From positions 1 through 37,891 of the forward strand of contig JBMNUI010000013.1 in the NCBI GenBank assembly GCA_050946195.1: DNA of 37,891 bases, read 5' to 3'. This DNA is from UMGS1002 sp050946195 (GTDB taxonomy: Bacteria; Bacillota; Clostridia; Oscillospirales; CAG-272). Made by a program: the position numbers and the translations under genes. Position 1 is the stretch's first letter, and each line of letters opens with the position of its first letter. The notes beneath the pieces were generated by a model, which saw only the letters and a list, made by a program, of their open reading frames with translations, had not been told where the DNA came from and ran no database searches. Below, piece after piece: positions 1 to 7,584 of this stretch.

Positions 1-12
1 GCGCGCTGCAAT

Positions 13-1698
13 TCAAAATAGATTTTCAGAAAAAACATATACATAAAGCAATCTGCCTACATATCCCCTCAAATTGTAGGGCTCTGACTCAATAGTAAAC
101 TCCTCAACAATCTTTCCCGCATAGCGCTGTGCACTAAGCCACGAAGACATGACAGCATTTTCGGACTCGGTCAGAAGGAGGAAATACCTGTCGGTGTCGC
201 GGTCGTCAAAGCTGTCTTTTGGAACCTGATATCTGTATGGCATGGGCTTCGGCTGCTCGGCGGCGATATTTGCAACCTGAACCTTCCCGTCCGACAGCAT
301 GGTGATAAGCTCGGCCCACCAGAAGTTTGCATACCCGTACTCAAGCCCGCGCTCCTCAAGCTCCCGGGCGGCGACATGCCACGAGTTCTCGCGCCCGTAA
401 TCCGGAGGCATCGCGGCAATTTTTATCGCCGGAACGGCGGCCATGACAATCAGGGCGGCCAGCAGCAGCGCACCTACACGTGCCGCTGCCTTTTTTTGCT
501 TTATCAGCTCCACCGCCGTCACAAAGCTCAGTATTACCGAGGTGCCGAGCATCGGGGTCAGCCTCCAGTTCGCCCCGCCGAGCTTGCCGAAGGTCACCGC
601 AAAAAGGATAAAAGCAGATACCGCAAAATGCCCGACAAGCATGATTTTTATGGTCGGGTTTGTGATTTTATTGTACCGGCAGAGCAGCACCAACGGGGCT
701 ATGAGGAGTATCAGCCCTCCGAAAATCCCCACTATGTTGTATATCGAATCAAGGCTGACCAGAGGATCGCCGGCAGACACCGAGACGCCGAGCAATGTGA
801 GCCAGTTGAGCGGGAAGCCGAGGAAGTTGTCGGTCCAGCTTGACATCGCGCTGTACGTCGAGTATGCCTCGGCATAGCCGGCGCTCACTCCGTGCGAAAT
901 CACGCCGATAAGCGCCAGCCCTATTGTGGACGCGACCACCACCGCGGCAAGCACCACCAGCGTCATGAGGTTTTTCTTTGATGTAATCCTCTCCTTTACG
1001 TCAAAAAGCCGCTCGGCAAAGATACCGCAGACCAGCGGCAGGGTCAGGCATGTCAGGGTCTGCAGCCCGTCGGTGGCGGCCAGCACTATAAATACAAAAA
1101 GAACCGCCAGCCTCACCCAGCCCAAAGCATTTCTTTGGCCGTTCTCATGCAAAAATCCCCCTTCTCTGAGAATCCGGCATGCCAGCCCGAAGCCGAAGCA
1201 AAAGAAAAGCAGCCCCAGGTTATAGTAAAAAACATGCTCCCACATAATCTCGCGCAGCTTTGCGCTCGAGGACATGATGAGCATGAACACCGCGACAAGC
1301 CCCGCCGAACAGTATCGGTTCAGGCCGATTCCAGTGGCCAGATAATAAAGGGCGGCGGCAAAGAGCAGTACAAATACTGCAAGCCCCGAGATCTGCGCCG
1401 CCAGCGAGTAGCCGAAAAGCGCGATGAACGGCAAAAAGAGCAGGTTGCCGCCCAGCGGCAGGATTGCCGCGTAGTAAAAATTGTCGCTGATAAGCTGCCC
1501 CGACTCATAGGTCGCCTCGGCCCAGCGCAGCGAGTCGGTGCAGTCGGAGGTCATGTATCCGGCGGCGGGCCAGATGACATAGTAAAGTACAAGCCCCGCG
1601 CCGACCACAAGAATGAGCAGCGGCAGGACAACATCAAGTATACTTTTCAGTTTTCCCGATGGCAAGTCTCCGGGGAGCGCCATATTTTCATTTGTCAT
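13..1698 (-). CDS. Polytopic membrane protein, possible GT-C type glycosyltransferase
   Basis: 561 residues with about a dozen hydrophobic segments from residue 20 to about 425, then a soluble tail of about 130 residues. After the first helix there is an extracytoplasmic loop, MTSDCTDSLRWAEATYESG, with acidic residues. That arrangement recalls GT-C fold membrane glycosyltransferases, which keep their catalytic acidic residue in the first outer loop; this is inference and I do not recognise the family. It is the last gene of a minus-strand operon and overlaps the FAD oxidoreductase by 11 bases. A GAGGTG ribosome binding site lies about 9 bases before the ATG. With a GtrA-type membrane protein two genes upstream, a job in moving or adding sugars at the cell surface is the simplest guess. 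An O-antigen-like or other polyprenyl-dependent membrane enzyme is also possible. Confidence 0.75.
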   Translation of the reverse strand: MTNENMALPGDLPSGKLKSILDVVLPLLILVVGAGLVLYYVIWPAAGYMTSDCTDSLRWAEATYESGQLISDNFYYAAILPLGGNLLFLPFIALFGYSLAAQISGLAVFVLLFAAALYYLATGIGLNRYCSAGLVAVFMLIMSSSAKLREIMWEHVFYYNLGLLFFCFGFGLACRILREGGFLHENGQRNALGWVRLAVLFVFIVLAATDGLQTLTCLTLPLVCGIFAERLFDVKERITSKKNLMTLVVLAAVVVASTIGLALIGVISHGVSAGYAEAYSTYSAMSSWTDNFLGFPLNWLTLLGVSVSAGDPLVSLDSIYNIVGIFGGLILLIAPLVLLCRYNKITNPTIKIMLVGHFAVSAFILFAVTFGKLGGANWRLTPMLGTSVILSFVTAVELIKQKKAAARVGALLLAALIVMAAVPAIKIAAMPPDYGRENSWHVAARELEERGLEYGYANFWWAELITMLSDGKVQVANIAAEQPKPMPYRYQVPKDSFDDRDTDRYFLLLTESENAVMSSWLSAQRYAGKIVEEFTIESEPYNLRGYVGRLLYVYVFSENLF

Positions 1699-3265
1699 TT
1701 TCGGCTTTCACCTCATGATATTCCTTCTCGGTATTCACTTCCCAGACCGCGGTCTTGTCAGTAATCCCGGCTTTGACGAAGCGCACGGCGGTGAGCGCCG
1801 TCAGCATGGAGTGGTCCATGTTGTTGTATTTGTGCTGACCGTTCCGGCCTATGCACCAGAGGTTTTCTATGCCCGAGAGGTACTCGCGCACCCTGCCGAA
1901 TTCGCTGTAGCTGCCGAAATACGCGGGGTAGGCCTTCTTCACCTTGATGCGCACCGAGTCGAGCACATCAGCCGGGTCTATTATTCCTATTGTTGCCAAT
2001 TCTTGGGTTGCAAATTCAATAAATTTGTCATCTTCCATATTCCAGTACTCGTCGCCTTCGTTGGAGAAATACTCAAGCCCTAACCAGACGGTATTCTGCG
2101 GGTCTCTCAGCATATACGGCGACCAGTTGTTGAAAATCTGCAGGCGGCCGAGCTTCACCTCGCGCTCCTGAATGTAAATCCAGCAGTCGGGGACGATGTT
2201 GCCAAGCGTCCTCAGCTTTGTCTTGTTCTCGATTTTGAGCTTTCTGACAAGCAGCCCCACGGTCATAAAATCGCGGTAGGGGAGCTCGAGTGCGACCTTC
2301 CTGACATCCTCGGGTACACCCTCCATCCCGGCTATGAGGTCTTTTACCGGCATGGACGAAAAGAATACGTCGCCTGGGAATTCAAGCTCGCTGCCGTTTT
2401 GTTCGGCAACAACCTTTATGACGCGGTTGCCCTCGGTAATGATTTTTGTGACTTCAGCACCCCTGATTATCTCCCCGCCCAGGCGTTCAATCTCGGAGGC
2501 CATAACCTCATAGAGCTGCCCCGGGCCTTTTTTGGGGTATTTGTACTGTTCGATAAGCGAGGTCTCTACCTTTGCCCCGCCCCGGTGGAAGGGCTTTGAT
2601 ATAACATTCCAGACCGCCTTCATGAGCGAGAGTCCCTTGACGCGCTGCGCCCCCCAGTCGGCGGCGATGTCGCGGGGATTTTTGCCCCAGACCTTCTCGG
2701 TGTAGTCCTCAAAGAACATCTCATAGAGCGGCCGGCCGAAGCGGTTGATATAAAAATTGGCGAGCGAATCCTCTTTTTTCTTGAAAATCGCCGACCACAC
2801 ATACCCGAACCCGGCGGCAACGGTACGTCTGAACCCCATGTTGCGGAAGGTCTGGGCGCTGAGTGTAATCGGATAGTCAAAAAACTTTTTAAGGTAATAT
2901 ATCCGCGACACACGCCGGCGCAGCAGCATCACCCTGTCCTCGACCTCGGGGTCGGGACCGTTCGGGGAGAGCTGCTTGTCTGTCGTGCCGAGAATTTTGT
3001 CGTCGAGCGACGGCTTGCCCTGCAGCGGCATGAAGTGCTCCCACAGCGCGTTTATCTCGTCGCTTTTGGTGAAAAAGCGGTGCCCGCCGATGTCAATCCG
3101 GTTGCCGTTGTGCTCGGCGGTACGCGAAATGCCGCCGACAAAACCCTCCTGCTCAAGGACTATCGGTTTCATACCGGTTTCGGTCAGAAGGCAATAGGCT
3201 GCGGTCAGCCCCGCGGGACCGGCGCCGATTATTATTGCGGTACCATCTTTCTTTTTGTTTTCCAT
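1688..3265 (-). CDS. NAD(P)/FAD-dependent oxidoreductase, UDP-galactopyranose mutase/protoporphyrinogen oxidase-like
   Basis: 525 residues. The N-terminus has a Rossmann dinucleotide motif, IIIGAGPAGLTAAY (residues 11-24). It is followed by an acidic residue at the end of the second strand (LEQEGFVGG) and the segment NRIDIGGHRFFTKSDEI, typical of FAD amine-oxidase-like and UDP-galactopyranose-mutase-like flavoproteins. The C-terminal GRNGQHKYNNMDHSML is the usual last FAD contact of this group. The substrate cannot be read from sequence. Homologues often sit beside GtrA proteins and glycosyltransferases, as here: gtrA ends 15 bases upstream and the membrane protein overlaps the 3' end. A role in making or modifying a nucleotide- or lipid-linked sugar is likely. 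The ATG is preceded only by a weak purine-rich sequence, so translation may be coupled to gtrA. Confidence 0.85.
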   Translation of the reverse strand: MENKKKDGTAIIIGAGPAGLTAAYCLLTETGMKPIVLEQEGFVGGISRTAEHNGNRIDIGGHRFFTKSDEINALWEHFMPLQGKPSLDDKILGTTDKQLSPNGPDPEVEDRVMLLRRRVSRIYYLKKFFDYPITLSAQTFRNMGFRRTVAAGFGYVWSAIFKKKEDSLANFYINRFGRPLYEMFFEDYTEKVWGKNPRDIAADWGAQRVKGLSLMKAVWNVISKPFHRGGAKVETSLIEQYKYPKKGPGQLYEVMASEIERLGGEIIRGAEVTKIITEGNRVIKVVAEQNGSELEFPGDVFFSSMPVKDLIAGMEGVPEDVRKVALELPYRDFMTVGLLVRKLKIENKTKLRTLGNIVPDCWIYIQEREVKLGRLQIFNNWSPYMLRDPQNTVWLGLEYFSNEGDEYWNMEDDKFIEFATQELATIGIIDPADVLDSVRIKVKKAYPAYFGSYSEFGRVREYLSGIENLWCIGRNGQHKYNNMDHSMLTALTAVRFVKAGITDKTAVWEVNTEKEYHEVKAENDK

Positions 3266-3280
3266 TTTCTTTTTATATCC

Positions 3281-3772
3281 CTACTTTCCTTTATAGACGA
3301 AAATTTTCCGGCCGAGATAGTTCCAGATAAGCACAATCCCCTTTACCACACAGGTCAGAAGGATGTACCAGATGCCCTCCTCGCCTATCAAATATGTTCC
3401 GAGTATCGTCAGCCCTTCGGTTATGCCGAACCCGACAATACCTACCGCGGCATATATTGCAAAAGCGCCGGCCGTCATGCCCCGCCTGCGCTGCTCGGCC
3501 GTCCTGAAAACAAAAATATTCGCCAGAATATAATTTACCACAATTCCGACAACAAACCCGGCCGCAACCGACACGGCCACCTGCCACTTGTCGTCCTTGG
3601 TCGCGCCGAGGATATAAAAAAGCATGGCATAGTTTACTGCCATATCGACAAGCGCGGCAACTCCCCCGATCACGACATACCGCAAAAACTCAAAAAAAAG
3701 GCTTTTTGCTCTTTCTTTTTCCAAAACATCCTCCGTTCTGCCGCTCGACCGGTCTGATGGCAGTATTGGCAT
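3281..3772 (-). CDS. GtrA family membrane protein
   Basis: 163 residues with four transmembrane helices between about residues 28 and 155. The LRYVVIGGVAALVDMAVNY segment opens the first helix and is the GtrA signature. GtrA-like proteins are thought to move or hold polyprenyl-linked sugars for surface glycan modification. This one has an N-terminal extension of about 25 charged residues before the domain. The start ATG has an AGGGTGA ribosome binding site. It is the first gene of the operon with the FAD oxidoreductase and the large membrane protein. A good sigma-A promoter lies so close upstream that the leader would be very short. Confidence 0.88.
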   Translation of the reverse strand: MPILPSDRSSGRTEDVLEKERAKSLFFEFLRYVVIGGVAALVDMAVNYAMLFYILGATKDDKWQVAVSVAAGFVVGIVVNYILANIFVFRTAEQRRRGMTAGAFAIYAAVGIVGFGITEGLTILGTYLIGEEGIWYILLTCVVKGIVLIWNYLGRKIFVYKGK

Positions 3773-3784
3773 TTTTTCACCCTA

Positions 3785-3813
3785 ATTATACCACAGAAAA
3801 CTATGCTAGGCAA
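3785..3813 (-). promoter_or_regulatory. Sigma-A promoter for the gtrA operon
   Basis: On the minus strand TTGCCT (3808-3813) and TATAAT (3785-3790) are separated by 17 bases. The -10 box ends only 12 bases before the gtrA ATG, so the expected transcript start falls on or next to the ribosome binding site. Confidence 0.6.
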
Positions 3814-3820
3814 GCAATTA

Positions 3821-3856
3821 GTTATTTAGTTATTAGATATTAGACGTTAGACATTA
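3821..3856. repeat. Heptamer tandem repeat (GAYRTTA-like)
   Basis: About four consecutive 7-base units (GTTATTA, GATATTA, GACGTTA, GACATTA) preceded by a degenerate GTTATTTA. The array lies between the gtrA promoter and the queT terminator. Similar TTAGAYATTAG strings occur between genes in many bacteria. No function is evident. Confidence 0.6.
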
Positions 3857-3871
3857 GTAGAAGTGCTATAA

Positions 3872-3907
3872 AAATTAAGCCGCCGCAAATAAATTTGCAG
3901 CGACTTA
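3872..3907 (-). terminator. Intrinsic terminator of the folT-folC-queT operon
   Basis: On the minus strand a 14-pair stem (3876-3889 with 3894-3907, including G-U pairs) with a 4-base loop is followed by ATTTTTAT. It begins 7 bases after the queT stop codon. Confidence 0.85.
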
Positions 3908-3913
3908 ATTGAA

Positions 3914-4399
3914 TTAACCAAACAAATCCGGCTTTTTTGAGAGTATTACGGTAAGCAGCGTACCCAGCACTCCGCAGGCAAAAAACTCACCGACCCCGAC
4001 GGTCAACATCATAAAGGGTATTGCCTCACTTGCCGAATAGGCATATTTGAGCACAAACGGCACGATTAGCATATTGGCAAGAATGGTCGGCAGCGGCGCG
4101 AGATACTTCCAGCGCCTCAGCGCCCATGCGCCGAGGGCGCCGAGCAGGGTGGCCAACGAGCCGAAAATCACATCGAGCACGACCGCCCCGGTCACAAAAT
4201 TGGAAATCAGGCACCCGATAGCAAGCCCGGGTATCGCCGCCGGCGTAAAGACCGGCAGGACACAGAGCGCCTCTGACAGCCGCAACTGAATAACACCCGA
4301 GGCAAGCCCCATTGCCGCCGACAGGAGGGTCAGCGCAACGTAAAGCGCCGCAATAATGCCGGCGCGGGCAATAAAAAGGGTGCTTTTTTTTATCCTCAA
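3914..4399 (-). CDS. queT: QueT family ECF transporter substrate-binding (S) component
   Basis: 161 residues, five or six hydrophobic helices. The pattern ARAGIIAALYVALTLL, then VIQLRLSEALCVLPVFTPAAIPGLAIGC, matches QueT, the membrane S component thought to bring queuosine precursors such as preQ1 into the cell with the shared ECF energy module. The start appears to be TTG: an AAGGAG site lies 9 bases before it, and there is no ATG until about residue 30. It follows folC by 56 bases with no terminator between, so it should be co-transcribed with folT-folC. I find no preQ1 riboswitch in front of it. The only control visible is the THF riboswitch of the operon. Confidence 0.88.
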   Translation of the reverse strand: MRIKKSTLFIARAGIIAALYVALTLLSAAMGLASGVIQLRLSEALCVLPVFTPAAIPGLAIGCLISNFVTGAVVLDVIFGSLATLLGALGAWALRRWKYLAPLPTILANMLIVPFVLKYAYSASEAIPFMMLTVGVGEFFACGVLGTLLTVILSKKPDLFG

Positions 4400-4455
4400 A
4401 ATTTACTTCTCCTTGTTTTTCGTTTTTCCGAATAAAAATATAAGGACTCCTGATA

Positions 4456-5721
4456 TTACAGGCCAAGCGCCGCCTTGACGTCGGCGTAGAGGTAAAACGA
4501 GCCGAGGATGACAAGCGGCACACCGGCAGTCTTTGAGTCCTCATATGCCGCCCGGATGCCGTCAAACAGCACATCATAGGGATATGCCGCCACACCGTAC
4601 CGGCGAAAGGTCTCGGCATACTCGGCGGCAGGCAGCGCCCGCCCGTAATTAGCCGTGACTACAAAGGCTACTCGGGCAATTTCCGACAGCATCCCCGCCA
4701 TTGTCGCATAGTCCTTATCGCGCATCACGCCGGTCAGAAGGTTCACCTTCTTTCCTCCGAGCAGGGCCTTTATGCTGCGAATCGTCACCCCGACGGCTTC
4801 GGGGTTATGCGAGCCGTCGTAGATTACAACCGGATTCTTCGACAGCAGCTCAAATCTTGCCGGCCAGACCGTGCTCTCAAGACCGCGCCGTATTGCCTCC
4901 TCGGTGATTGTAAATCCCCGCTCGCGCAGAATCGGAATGGCCTCAAGGACGCTCGCGGCGTTTTGCGGCTGATAGAGCCCGAGCAGGTTTAAATGGAGAT
5001 TCTTGTATTCGCCGAAGTCAAAATCCGCGCCGAAAAGTGTGCAGCGTACATTGCAGAGCTTTGAGTAGTCGGCGGCATAGTACGGTGAGCCGAGCTCGGC
5101 GGCACTATCTGAGATGACCTTTTCCGCCACCTCGTTTTGGCCTCCCCAGAAAACCGGGCAGCCGGGCTTGATGATCCCGGCCTTTTCATGCGCGATTTTC
5201 TCAATGGTGTCCCCGAGGTAGGACATGTGGTCAAGTGATACTCCGGTTATCACCGAAAGCACCGGGTTTTTTATGACATTGGTCGCGTCGAGCCGCCCGC
5301 CCATGCCGACTTCAAGCACCACCACGTCACAGGCCTGTCGCCGGAAGTATTCAAAGGCAATTGCGGTCTTAAACTCAAACTCGGTCAGCCTGTCGGGCAG
5401 CCCGTCCGAGAATTTGCGGACATAGGTGGCAATTTCGGCCAGCTCGCCATCTGAGATATCGCGGCGGTTCACACTCATGCGCTCATTTACACGCAGAATG
5501 TGCGGGGAGACATAAAGGCCGGTTCTGTAGCCCGCGGCGCGGAGTATTGACTCGGTCATAGCGCAGAAGGAGCCCTTGCCGTTGATTCCGGTGACATGGA
5601 TAAACCTCATGCCCTCCTGCGGGTTGCCCATCATCCCGAGCACCCGGCTGATTCTCTCAAGCCCCGGGCGGCTGCCGATGCCGAGCGAATCAATATATTC
5701 TATTGTTTCGGTATAATTCAT
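4456..5721 (-). CDS. folC: Bifunctional folylpolyglutamate synthase/dihydrofolate synthase
   Basis: 421 residues, the normal length for FolC. It adds glutamate to dihydropteroate and to reduced folates in an ATP-dependent ligase reaction, which keeps folates in the cell. Visible motifs: P-loop GINGKGS (residues 45-51), LEVGMGGRLDATN in the ligase core, HEKAGIIKPG, and DGSHNPEAV at the start of the C-terminal domain. The start ATG overlaps the folT stop in an ATGA arrangement, so the two are translationally coupled. The pairing makes sense: FolT imports folate and FolC polyglutamylates it, and both are under the same THF riboswitch. Confidence 0.96.
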   Translation of the reverse strand: MNYTETIEYIDSLGIGSRPGLERISRVLGMMGNPQEGMRFIHVTGINGKGSFCAMTESILRAAGYRTGLYVSPHILRVNERMSVNRRDISDGELAEIATYVRKFSDGLPDRLTEFEFKTAIAFEYFRRQACDVVVLEVGMGGRLDATNVIKNPVLSVITGVSLDHMSYLGDTIEKIAHEKAGIIKPGCPVFWGGQNEVAEKVISDSAAELGSPYYAADYSKLCNVRCTLFGADFDFGEYKNLHLNLLGLYQPQNAASVLEAIPILRERGFTITEEAIRRGLESTVWPARFELLSKNPVVIYDGSHNPEAVGVTIRSIKALLGGKKVNLLTGVMRDKDYATMAGMLSEIARVAFVVTANYGRALPAAEYAETFRRYGVAAYPYDVLFDGIRAAYEDSKTAGVPLVILGSFYLYADVKAALGL

Positions 5722-6269
5722 CTGTCAACAATGCCTTCCAACGCGGACATAATGCTTCTGCGTCCGAGCAGGTATCTTATTATAAAAAACTCAACAGTCC
5801 CGACAAACGCCGAGATGCCCAGCCCTATGAAAATCCCCCACCAGGGCATGCCGTACCAAATCATCTTGGCCACCGATTTGATAGCGACCTGACCCAGCAG
5901 ATGAGCCGAAGCGACCGACAGAGCGGTCTGCAGCGCACCGGGGCGCCTGATAATCCAGCGCGGGACAGCCCCGGAGCAAAAGCCGACGCAGGCGGCTCCC
6001 ACAGATATCAGGGGATTGATTGCCGGATTAGTCGAGAGCAGACAGCTTGCCGCGTCTGCGACCACCGCGACCGCCGCCCCGACAAACGGCCCGAACAGGA
6101 TCCCTGCAAAAATCACCGGCAGGTTCTCAAAGGTCACCCTGTAGTAGATGTTAAAGGTTAAAAAGTTCTTGCAGACAATGCCGATGACCACGCTTACCGC
6201 CGCCAGCATTGCCGCGAGTGTGAGGACCCGCAGACTTCCGTAAAGCCCGATTTTCTTTTGATTGCTCAT
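5718..6269 (-). CDS. folT: Folate ECF transporter S component FolT
   Basis: 183 residues from the ATG at 6269, which has a purine-rich site (GGAAGGGGGGG) just upstream. A longer TTG-started reading to 6317 is less likely. About six hydrophobic helices are seen, with YRVTFENLPVIFAGILFGP and VVADAASCLLSTNPAINP, typical of the FolT branch of S components that capture folates for the ECF module. The assignment is strengthened by the THF riboswitch in its leader and by the downstream overlap with folC. No ATPase or EcfT genes are in the window, which is usual because group II ECF transporters share one energy module encoded elsewhere. Confidence 0.92.
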   Translation of the reverse strand: MSNQKKIGLYGSLRVLTLAAMLAAVSVVIGIVCKNFLTFNIYYRVTFENLPVIFAGILFGPFVGAAVAVVADAASCLLSTNPAINPLISVGAACVGFCSGAVPRWIIRRPGALQTALSVASAHLLGQVAIKSVAKMIWYGMPWWGIFIGLGISAFVGTVEFFIIRYLLGRRSIMSALEGIVDR

Positions 6270-6349
6270 TAAAAACCCCCCTTCCACACCCATACGGCAT
6301 GAAAGAAGGCACCACAACTTGCGTGTCCTGTCTTTCTCAATTGCCTTAT

Positions 6350-6457
6350 GAAGTGGGATGCAAGACCCTGACCGCAGGCATTGCGAACCGCACCGCCTTT
6401 CGTTCGGATGACAACTCCCCGTTCACCCGACACTTAACGCCAGAGCCTCTACTCTTC
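6350..6457 (-). promoter_or_regulatory. Tetrahydrofolate (THF) riboswitch
   Basis: Read on the minus strand, the 5' strand GAAGAGTAGAGG starts at 6457. It is followed by the conserved GCGTTAAGTGT, then GGTGAACGGGGAGTTGTC, an internal GCGGTGCGGTTCGC stem, and the closing 3' strand GCATCCCACTTC ending at 6350. The GAAG and CTTC ends pair to close the outer helix. These are the conserved blocks of the folT-associated THF riboswitch. It lies between a consensus promoter and folT, about 80 bases before the start codon. The expected action is to lower folT-folC-queT expression when reduced folate is plentiful. Confidence 0.93.
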
Positions 6458-6483
6458 AATATTCAGCAAATTGCTGTAGAGAT

Positions 6484-6513
6484 ATTATACATCGCGCACT
6501 TACGCGCTGTCAA
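6484..6513 (-). promoter_or_regulatory. Sigma-A promoter for the folT operon
   Basis: On the minus strand a perfect TTGACA (6508-6513) and a perfect TATAAT (6484-6489) with an 18-base spacer. Transcription would begin about 20 bases before the THF riboswitch. The spacer holds a small inverted repeat, GCGC-6-GCGC. Confidence 0.85.
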
Positions 6514-6607
6514 GATATGCCGTCACTTTTTGCACTGAAGTTCCTGTGCGTTTTCGGCGGCGCCGAAATATGAGCTGGACAATCGGAATAAATTCTCATA
6601 CCAGTGT

Positions 6608-6655
6608 CAAAAATGAAAAGGGGACAGGTTTTTGCATAACCGTAGTCCCTGTCCC
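6608..6655 (-). terminator. Probable terminator of the XRE/isomerase operon; REP-like palindrome
   Basis: GGGACAGG (6621-6628) and CCTGTCCC (6648-6655) are perfect inverted repeats around a 19-base loop. On the minus strand the stem is followed by CTTTTCATTTTT, so it can stop transcription coming from the isomerase gene about 90 bases away. The GGGGACAGG core also resembles widespread intergenic palindromes. Confidence 0.55.
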
Positions 6656-6744
6656 AATCATGTTAACCGATAGCACTCATGCGCAAAAGCAAGCCGCCCC
6701 TGCCATCCCGGCGCTGCGAGCCAATAGACAAACCCACGAGTCAC

Positions 6745-7584
6745 TCACTCGGCACGAAGGGAATTCAGTCTCTTGAGCCGTTCGAGCGACGCGGCCAGAT
6801 ATTCCCGGTATGACATTTCGGAGTATTCCGGAATTTTCTCGCAGCCCTCCTTGCCCCGGCTGACCTCCTGAGTGAGTATGCCGTCCCAGCCTGCTTTATC
6901 AAGCCTTCTTGCAACTCCTTCCCAGTCAACCCTGCCGTCAAAGGGCAAAAAGTGAGAGTCGTCGTGCCAGGTTATCACCCCGGGTGTGCTGATGCCGTTG
7001 TTGTCATTTATGTGCAGGCAGATAAGCCTGTCACCATAAAACTCCATCATGTCAATTTCAGGCGTGTAGCAGAGATTGTGCCCAGTGTCCCAGCAAAAGC
7101 CGATATTGTCCATCTCTCCCAGACGCTCAAACAAATAGGCCAGATGCTCGGGAATCTCAAGGTTCTCAAGCGCGATTTTCACCCCGATTTTTGCGGCGTG
7201 CTCGGCAAGCTCCAAAAACCTGCGGTATCCTATTTCGCCTGGCGGGGGCGCAGTCGAGGCGACCGTCACATGCGTCACCATAATCCCCACCCCGGCGGCG
7301 GCCGTGTCGTCGGCGCACTCGATTAGCATGTCGCGCCAGGCGTCGCCCTCAAGGCCGTCGACCCACATGCTGTTCATCTTTCCGAAGGGGGCGTGAACGG
7401 TCTCATAGAAAAGCCCAGCCCCTGCCGCAGCCTCGGCATATCTTATGACCGCAGCTCTGTCCTTCCTGCTCCAGCCGGTAAAAATGGCGTCAAAGCCGGT
7501 CTCCTTGATTATCGGAATCTGCTCCACACCGTCAATTCCGAAGCCGCCTAGTATATTTGTTCCGTATCTTGTTTTTCTTTTCAT
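6745..7584 (-). CDS. Sugar phosphate isomerase/epimerase (TIM barrel, AP-endonuclease 2-like)
   Basis: 279 residues of the xylose-isomerase-like TIM-barrel superfamily. Candidate metal ligands are in the expected order: E140 in ALENLE, D166 and H169 in CWDTGHN, H191 in LHINDN and E240 in TQEVS. Relatives interconvert sugars or inositol derivatives; the substrate here cannot be told. No secretion signal. Its ATG overlaps the stop codon of the upstream XRE regulator (ATGA), so the two are translated together and the enzyme is the likely physiological partner or target of that regulator. A ketose 3-epimerase or inosose isomerase would fit equally well. Confidence 0.85.
   Translation of the reverse strand: MKRKTRYGTNILGGFGIDGVEQIPIIKETGFDAIFTGWSRKDRAAVIRYAEAAAGAGLFYETVHAPFGKMNSMWVDGLEGDAWRDMLIECADDTAAAGVGIMVTHVTVASTAPPPGEIGYRRFLELAEHAAKIGVKIALENLEIPEHLAYLFERLGEMDNIGFCWDTGHNLCYTPEIDMMEFYGDRLICLHINDNNGISTPGVITWHDDSHFLPFDGRVDWEGVARRLDKAGWDGILTQEVSRGKEGCEKIPEYSEMSYREYLAASLERLKRLNSLRAE

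Noticed and set aside
4400..4455. preQ1 riboswitch before queT
   Set aside because: The 56-base gap after folC holds only the ribosome binding site; no pseudoknot elements are seen.
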